9,084 bases of DNA from Clostridia bacterium (GTDB lineage: Bacteria > Aerophobota > Aerophobia > Aerophobales > AE-B3A). The notes beneath the pieces were generated by a model. That model worked only from the letters and a program-made list of their open reading frames with translations. It ran no database searches and had not been told where the DNA came from. A program made the translations under genes and the position numbers. The stretch is taken from NCBI GenBank assembly GCA_009618505.1, contig WJOQ01000033.1:1-9084 (forward strand), in the 5' to 3' direction. The first letter of the stretch is position 1; every line of letters begins with the position of its first letter. Below are positions 4,505 to 9,084 of this stretch, piece after piece.

Positions 4505-4687
4505 TTAAGTAGTTTTGTAAGTCCGAGCTTCCTCTAAAGCCGAACAAATTGCCTCAATATTTTCCAAGGGATCGTTTGGGCTTGGCTCTCCATAGATCAT
4601 TAATCCACCTTGAGGAGAGTTAAGCTTCTTTACCACTTCCCTTACCTGCTCTTTTATATCTACTGGTTTACAAGAAGCAAACTCTAT
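4505..4687 (-). pseudogene. C-terminal remnant of a URO-D/MtaA-like protein
   Basis: The gap between the permease and aminotransferase genes has an open frame of 60 codons with no plausible start, bounded upstream by an in-frame TAA at 4690-4688. It reads VDIKEQVREVVKKL, then PQGGLMIYGEP, then DPLENIEAICSALEEA, and stops at TAA 4507-4505. This is the typical end of the uroporphyrinogen-decarboxylase fold family: a VxxxVxxxI helix, GGYILxxG, then PPENIxAMxEA. This family includes MtaA/CmuA corrinoid methyltransferases and many uncharacterised catabolic relatives. The remaining 280 or more residues are absent. The remnant starts exactly at the permease stop, as if a deletion or rearrangement joined them. 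Reading is clean with no internal stops, so the loss may be recent, or a short GTG-started product could be made. Confidence 0.72.
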
Positions 4688-5790
4688 TTATAAGGATCAG
4701 CCGCATCTCTGAGACCATCTCCTAAAAAGTTAAAGGCCAGGACAGTGATGACAATGAAAAGACCGGGAATTAAGAGCCAAGGATGATAAGCGACAACACG
4801 TATATGTTGAGCATCTTGTAGTAATGTGCCCCAACTGACCGCTGGGGGCTGCATTCCTAAGCCTAAGAAACTTAAAGCAGTTTCTCCCAAAATCATATAA
4901 GGTACAGCTAAGGTAAGATGCACTATGAGAAAGCTTAGGAATGAGGGAAAAAGATGTTTTGCTATTATCCTAGCATCAGTTGCTCCAGCAATCTTGGCTG
5001 CCATAGCGAAATCTTCCACCCTTAAACTTATAAACTTTCCCCTTACGACTCGAGCTAGGCCACACCAACCGAAAATAGATAAAATTATGGTGATAGCAAA
5101 ATAAGTCTTAATTACTGACCAATTTCTTGGTACTGCTGCCGATAAAGCTATCCAGAGAGGCAAAGTAGGTAAGGATATAAGCAGGTCGACCATTCTCATA
5201 ATGATATTATCAGCAGCTCCACCACAATATCCGGAAATACCACCTAATGTTATCCCAAGTAGAAAGCTTATAAAAACGCCCACTAGACCGATAGATAAAG
5301 AAATTCGACTAGCATAAAGATTACGAGAGAATAAATCTCTACCTAATTTATCTGTTCCACAGAGAAAAATGGGCTCACCTTTGGTGCCAAAAAAATGAAG
5401 ATTGGTGTTAAACAAATCCCACAATTTATAGGTTTCGCCTTGTACAAAGAAATAAATGGGATATCTTTTGCTCTTATCTATGGTGAATGTCCTGCGGAAG
5501 GTTTCTGGATCTATTTTTCTTTTCAAGCCATAGACAAATGGTCGAAGTTGAAAGCCTTTGTCTTTATCAAAGAAATGTATCTTTGAAGGAGGGGAGTGTA
5601 TATAAGAAAAATCTGTAAGGTCACTATAAGGAGCAAAAAATTCACAAAATATGCCTAAAAAATAAAAAAGGCCAAGTACAAGGACAGCCATTGAGGCCAA
5701 CTTATGCTTCTTAAACTTTCGCCACATAAGCTGCCATTGAGAAGCTAAGTAATATTTTTCTTCATTACTAATCTCTTTCTTATCTCTCAT
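4684..5790 (-). CDS. Peptide/oligosaccharide-type ABC transporter permease, DppC/OppC family
   Basis: This 368-residue inner-membrane permease forms the channel with the DppB-like partner encoded just upstream. It has a cytoplasmic N-terminus, a first membrane helix at about 34-54 (OppC_N region), and the family hallmark GTDKLGRDLFSR (about 145-156). Four to five further helices follow. The EAA loop that docks the ATPase is at about 261-283 (FAMAAKIAGATDARIIAKHLFP), followed by GETALSFLGLGMQPPAVSWG and GDGLRDAADP. About 90 residues (55-144) lie between helix 1 and the GTDKLGRD motif. They form a periplasmic insert longer than in E. coli DppC. I chose ATG 5790-5788; a TTG six bases earlier overlaps the previous stop, and neither has a strong Shine-Dalgarno. 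The family carries dipeptides, oligopeptides, nickel or, in several lineages, oligosaccharides. Confidence 0.93.
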   Translation of the reverse strand: MRDKKEISNEEKYYLASQWQLMWRKFKKHKLASMAVLVLGLFYFLGIFCEFFAPYSDLTDFSYIHSPPSKIHFFDKDKGFQLRPFVYGLKRKIDPETFRRTFTIDKSKRYPIYFFVQGETYKLWDLFNTNLHFFGTKGEPIFLCGTDKLGRDLFSRNLYASRISLSIGLVGVFISFLLGITLGGISGYCGGAADNIIMRMVDLLISLPTLPLWIALSAAVPRNWSVIKTYFAITIILSIFGWCGLARVVRGKFISLRVEDFAMAAKIAGATDARIIAKHLFPSFLSFLIVHLTLAVPYMILGETALSFLGLGMQPPAVSWGTLLQDAQHIRVVAYHPWLLIPGLFIVITVLAFNFLGDGLRDAADPYK

Positions 5791-5792
5791 TT

Positions 5793-6788
5793 TCAAGTTA
5801 CTTTTTCATAACGAATACGAGGGTCTATCCAAACTAATAGAATATCAGAAATAAGAGATCCGGTTATAGTTAAAGTACTTAATATCAGTATAAAACTTCC
5901 TGCTAGATACATATCCTGGCACAACAGTGCTCGCAGGAGTAAAGGTCCTGTAGTGGGTAAGTTTAGTACTATAGCTGTAATGGTCTCTCCTGAAATTATA
6001 GCAGGAAGTGTCCAGCCAATAGTACTAATTATAGGATTAACAGCTACTCTTACTGGATATTTGAATAGTAAGCTTCTTTCTGCAACTCCCTTAGCTCGAG
6101 CAACAATGACATATTGCTTTCTTAACTCATCTAGTAGGCAACTCCTCATAACACGGATAAGCCCAGCTGTACCGGCCGTTCCAATAACTATTATGGGAAT
6201 GGGGAGATGTTTTAACATGTCAATAAATTTGCTTATACTCCAAGCTGTATCTGCATACTTAGAAGAAAAAAGACCAATACTTGGAATACGAAGATAGGCA
6301 AAAAATATCCACATAAACACAAGTGCTAAAAGAAAATTAGGAGTGGCTAAGCCAATAAAACCACCTGCAGTGAAAACATAATCACCAATGGAATATTGAT
6401 GAGTAGCTGAGTAAATTCCTATAGGTATAGATACAACATAGGTGAAAATAAGGGTGAAAAAGGATATAACTACTGTCAAAACTAACCGTTCTTTTATTAA
6501 CTCACTTACTGCCTGACCCCATTCAAAAGAGCGGCCAAAGTTGCCATGACGGATAATTTTCCAGATCCACATAAAATACTGCGTATATATAGGTTTATCT
6601 AGACCATACTGCTCGGTAAGTGTTGCAATTTGCGCTTCATCAACATCTGCGCCCGACTGTCTTAAGCGCATTATTTGCTCAGTTAGAATGTCACCAGGTG
6701 GAAGTTGAATAATAATAAAACTAATAACAGAAACAACTGCTACTAAAAAAATCAAATATATAATGCGTCTAATTATATAACTTAGCAT
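5793..6788 (-). CDS. Peptide/oligosaccharide-type ABC transporter permease, DppB/OppB family
   Basis: This 331-residue inner-membrane permease is of normal length for the family. It begins MLSYIIRRIIYLIFLVAVVSVISF, the classic first helix. It also shows PPGD (30-33), YGLDKPIYTQYFMWIWKII (61-79), GNFGRSF (82-88), and about six helices in total. The EAA loop for ATPase contact is at about 226-248 (YVIVARAKGVAERSLLFKYPVR), and the end is WIDPRIRYEKV. With the DppC-like subunit it forms the transmembrane channel fed by the binding protein encoded upstream. The ATG is preceded by a modest AAGAAG. The next permease starts within or two bases past its stop, so the two are coupled. The substrate cannot be read from the permeases. 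Confidence 0.94.
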   Translation of the reverse strand: MLSYIIRRIIYLIFLVAVVSVISFIIIQLPPGDILTEQIMRLRQSGADVDEAQIATLTEQYGLDKPIYTQYFMWIWKIIRHGNFGRSFEWGQAVSELIKERLVLTVVISFFTLIFTYVVSIPIGIYSATHQYSIGDYVFTAGGFIGLATPNFLLALVFMWIFFAYLRIPSIGLFSSKYADTAWSISKFIDMLKHLPIPIIVIGTAGTAGLIRVMRSCLLDELRKQYVIVARAKGVAERSLLFKYPVRVAVNPIISTIGWTLPAIISGETITAIVLNLPTTGPLLLRALLCQDMYLAGSFILILSTLTITGSLISDILLVWIDPRIRYEKVT

Positions 6789-6804
6789 TTTCTTCTTTTT
6801 TTTG

Positions 6805-6851
6805 AACCTACCAGTGCAGGTTTAGGTGCTGAGTTTTTAAGCCCAGCACCT
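6805..6851 (-). other. Intercistronic hairpin pair between binding-protein and permease genes
   Basis: On the minus strand AGGTGCTGGG (6851-6842) pairs with CTCAGCACCT (6833-6824) around an eight-base loop, a ten-pair stem with one G-U. A second small stem AACCT/AGGTT (6822-6818 and 6809-6805) follows. No T-tract follows the strong stem, so it is not a standard terminator. Such hairpins after binding-protein genes, as between malE and malF in E. coli, commonly protect the upstream mRNA and allow more binding protein than permease. That role here is inferred from position. Confidence 0.6.
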
Positions 6852-6868
6852 GTTAGTTGGAGTGTAGA

Positions 6869-8842
6869 TCAACGTTCAAAGAAAAGTTGATTTGCATTAG
6901 ACTGTAGCCATTCAGCGAAGTACTCTTCTTGATTCTCAGGGCAATTTTGCAAATTCTTTGCTACCACTGAAAGATTAGGTTGATCACATACTGTGCCAAT
7001 GTGCCATAGGTTCTCTGCTTGCGAGCGTAGTATCTCTTTAGCTGCTTTTGATCTTTCCTTCTCAGAGGGAGTAGTTAGCATTATTTTTCTTAGCTCAAAC
7101 AATCTTTTTATCTCTGCTGGAGGTTCTTCTCCCTTTTCTCCTTCCGTGGTATACCATAGAGTCCACAACGGAGCGAAGCTGGCGAATACCTCATAAGGTA
7201 CTTCAAAGACAGGAACTATAATAAAGTTATCATCTATCGCATGGCAATGTTGAAGAACTCCAACAGCAATTTGATTCGCAGCCTGGAGTTCACCCCATAG
7301 TGATGGTTGTGAAAACTTCATACTTGTCTCGATTCCTAGCTCTCGCCAATTCTTTGCTACTATCTCAGTGGTGGGTTCAATAAGCTCATGTTGAGGTTGA
7401 TAATCTATGGGAAGAGTTAATCTCTTACCATCAGGTCTCAAACGCCAGCCTTCTTTATCTCGTTTATCCAATCCCATCTCATCCAGGAGTTGGTTGGCTT
7501 TTTTCGGATCGTATTGTGCGTAACTCGTAATAAATTCTGGCTCCATAAACGCACTTGTTGTACTTATCGTAGATTGTGCAGGTCTGGCAAGTCCGAGAAA
7601 TACAACATCGTTTATTTTCTCGCGGTCAATTCCTAAGGATAAAGCTATCCGAAATCGTTTGTCTTGTACAATTTTCCGCCAACCAAGGTCTGGATATGTA
7701 AGATTCAAGTGGTAGTGAACCTTTGTTCCAAGGTCGGTCCTCAAGGGTAATAGGCGATAACCACCTCTTTCCTCATTTTCCTTAAAAAGAGGATAATTAG
7801 GTATTCCTAATTCAAATTGGTAATTTAATTCTCCGTTTAGAATCTTCATTGTGATTACTTCAGGATTTGACATTAGCTCTACTCTAATTTTATCGATGTA
7901 AGGAAGCTGATTTCCTTCGCAGTCTACTTTCCAATAGTATGGATTACGCTCGAATACAGTTATGCCAGGTTTTGGCTTATCTGTCATTATCCAAGCACTG
8001 AGGCGAGGAAAGTTAATGCAGACTGGTTTGAGAGACCAAGTGTTTGATCCATCCATCTCCAAAAAGAGTCTCCACCATTCTCCTTTACCAAATCCTGCTT
8101 TCTTTATCAGGGGTTCTAGATTTTCCAAAGAAGTGTAACGTGGATGGAAGTTTTTCATATGGTGTTTAGGCTTGAACCACTCGGGAGACCAAATATAGTC
8201 ATACAGCATTAAAGGAAATGCTCCATAAGGAGCAGCGAAACTTATACGGAATGTGTAGTCGTCTATAGCTTCCAGTTTCATTGGTTTCTCATTGACCACA
8301 AACTTAGAGGGGAATACAGGAGTGAGTTTTTTGTTCATGAGTACGTCTTCGTATTGAAAAAGTATATCATTAGTGGTAAAAGGTGCGCCATCAGACCACT
8401 TTATTCCTTTTCGTAGATACAGAGTAAATGTCTTCGCATCTTCACTTATTTCCCATTTTTCAAGTATACTTGGAATGACTTTAGCGGTATCATAATCAAA
8501 TCCTAATAGATTGCCACTCTCAGCCCCACCCATTATCCAATAACCTCCAGACCAGGTAGTGCCAGTATTTAGCATTCCGCCATAGTAACCTATTTTCTCA
8601 AAGGGCTCTATCACTAAGGGTTTTTCAGGAAGTCTCTCTTCTATTGGCGGAAGTTCGCCTGCAGCCACCTTTACTTTAAGACTATGAGCTTCATTGAATC
8701 TTTCTATTTTTTCTCCTGTGAGCTCTGTATAGTTTCTTGGGCTATTGTATACTTTTATGTGTCGTTCAAATCCTAACACTGACCTTGCCGTCAGTAAACA
8801 TAATACTCCTGCTAGCAGTACTACTACTAATTTTCTTATCAC
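6869..8842 (-). CDS. Extracellular solute-binding protein, family 5 (DppA/OppA-like)
   Basis: This 657-residue periplasmic binding protein catches the ligand and delivers it to the two permeases encoded next. Residues 1-24 form a Sec signal peptide (MIRKLVVVLLAGVLCLLTA, then SVLG) with a probable signal-peptidase I site. The cysteine at 15 lacks a proper lipobox, so it is likely not a lipoprotein. Family-5 signatures are IPSILEKWEISEDAKTFTLYL (123-143) with RKGIKWSDGAPFTTNDI (144-160), and RFRIALSLGIDREKI (396-410). The length is above that of E. coli DppA (about 535 residues) and typical of the longer branch seen in many environmental bacteria. The ligand may be peptides or oligosaccharides. 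The start is GTG with an excellent AAGGAG six bases upstream. The 140 bases before it, up to the RHH gene, hold no clear sigma-70 promoter. Confidence 0.94.
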   Translation of the reverse strand: MIRKLVVVLLAGVLCLLTARSVLGFERHIKVYNSPRNYTELTGEKIERFNEAHSLKVKVAAGELPPIEERLPEKPLVIEPFEKIGYYGGMLNTGTTWSGGYWIMGGAESGNLLGFDYDTAKVIPSILEKWEISEDAKTFTLYLRKGIKWSDGAPFTTNDILFQYEDVLMNKKLTPVFPSKFVVNEKPMKLEAIDDYTFRISFAAPYGAFPLMLYDYIWSPEWFKPKHHMKNFHPRYTSLENLEPLIKKAGFGKGEWWRLFLEMDGSNTWSLKPVCINFPRLSAWIMTDKPKPGITVFERNPYYWKVDCEGNQLPYIDKIRVELMSNPEVITMKILNGELNYQFELGIPNYPLFKENEERGGYRLLPLRTDLGTKVHYHLNLTYPDLGWRKIVQDKRFRIALSLGIDREKINDVVFLGLARPAQSTISTTSAFMEPEFITSYAQYDPKKANQLLDEMGLDKRDKEGWRLRPDGKRLTLPIDYQPQHELIEPTTEIVAKNWRELGIETSMKFSQPSLWGELQAANQIAVGVLQHCHAIDDNFIIVPVFEVPYEVFASFAPLWTLWYTTEGEKGEEPPAEIKRLFELRKIMLTTPSEKERSKAAKEILRSQAENLWHIGTVCDQPNLSVVAKNLQNCPENQEEYFAEWLQSNANQLFFER

Positions 8843-8982
8843 TTTAATCTCCTTAACTTAATTTAATTTTTTGTTTCAATCTTCTATGTAATCTCCCAAT
8901 CTCAAAGAATGTAGCTAATAATCTCATCACCTCTCTTTTTGCTATTAAGTTTTTCTTTGATGATCAGGAGTTGCGTTATGAG

Positions 8983-9084
8983 TTATTCGTTTGAAGTCCT
9001 CATCATCTTAAAATATTCTTGGAGGATTCTCTGGACCATATTAGAAAAAGACCGGCCCTCTTTTTTGGCTAGCTCCTCCACCTT
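8983..9084 (-). CDS. C-terminal part of a ribbon-helix-helix (CopG/Arc-like) DNA-binding protein
   Basis: The frame is open from the right edge to a TAA at 8985-8983. Its 33 visible residues read VEELAKKEGRSFSNMVQRILQEYFK near the start. This matches the second half of a ribbon-helix-helix domain: helix A (EELAKKEG), the turn residues RSFSN, and helix B (MVQRILQEYF). The N-terminal beta strand that contacts the DNA major groove lies outside the window. Such proteins are small dimeric repressors, often in toxin-antitoxin pairs or plasmid control. There is no toxin gene directly downstream, where the transporter operon begins after 140 bases. It could regulate the neighbouring operon or pair with an upstream gene out of view. 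Confidence 0.75.
   Translation of the reverse strand, partial: KVEELAKKEGRSFSNMVQRILQEYFKMMRTSNE

Noticed and set aside
5953..6297. A 114-residue plus-strand frame inside the DppB-like permease gene
   Set aside because: It is antisense to a conserved permease core, including the EAA loop; its hydrophobicity mirrors membrane-helix codons.
6805..6851. Rho-independent terminator after the binding-protein gene
   Set aside because: The strong stem is followed by AAACC rather than a T-tract on the transcribed strand, and the permeases lie immediately downstream in the same direction.
8853..8927. A 24-codon frame starting MRLLATFFEIGRL before the binding-protein gene, possibly a leader peptide
   Set aside because: Its GAGAGG site is only two bases from the ATG, the composition is what AT-rich spacer gives by chance, and no attenuator hairpin follows.

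Overview
The window looks like a piece of a chromosome from an uncultured, AT-rich, diderm bacterium. An outer-membrane beta-barrel gene and Sec signal peptides support a Gram-negative envelope. I cannot name the phylum from sequence alone; a deep-branching candidate phylum is only a guess. Every gene I can support lies on the minus strand, so transcription runs from high to low coordinates.

Right part (about 9084 down to 2966). The edge holds the C-terminal end of a ribbon-helix-helix (CopG/Arc-type) regulator. Next comes a transport operon: a large family-5 solute-binding protein, an intercistronic hairpin pair, a DppB-like permease and a DppC-like permease. Directly after the second permease lies the C-terminal remnant of a uroporphyrinogen-decarboxylase-fold (URO-D/MtaA-like) protein with no front end. 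It is followed by an intact DegT/DnrJ/EryC1/StrS PLP aminotransferase and a 66-residue helical protein. No ATPase of the transporter is encoded here.

Left part (about 2972 down to 1). This is a compact cluster of very small genes. Two cold-shock-domain (CSD) proteins are interleaved with a family of short helical proteins. These resemble the dimerisation hairpin of histidine kinases (HisKA/DHp) but lack the phospho-accepting histidine. Counting the gene at 2966-3166, five such hairpins occur in four genes. The cluster also holds a small protein built of about six DPLxGKYI-type repeats, an eight-stranded beta-barrel outer-membrane protein, and the start of a membrane-anchored protein at the left edge. 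Several genes overlap at stop/start (GTGA, ATGA), which suggests translational coupling.

The left cluster appears to form two transcription units. Each is preceded by a copy of the same 121-nt element (427-547 and 2694-2814), whose gene-proximal 38 nt is almost identical and has promoter character. Unit 1 is hairpin-tandem gene, CSD, repeat protein, OMP, a structured RNA element, then two more hairpin genes. Unit 2 is a CSD gene with a long, foldable leader, then the membrane protein. The most interesting candidate for an undescribed system is this set of co-regulated His-less DHp-like hairpins plus CSD proteins. Its function is unknown, and any link to two-component signalling is inference.
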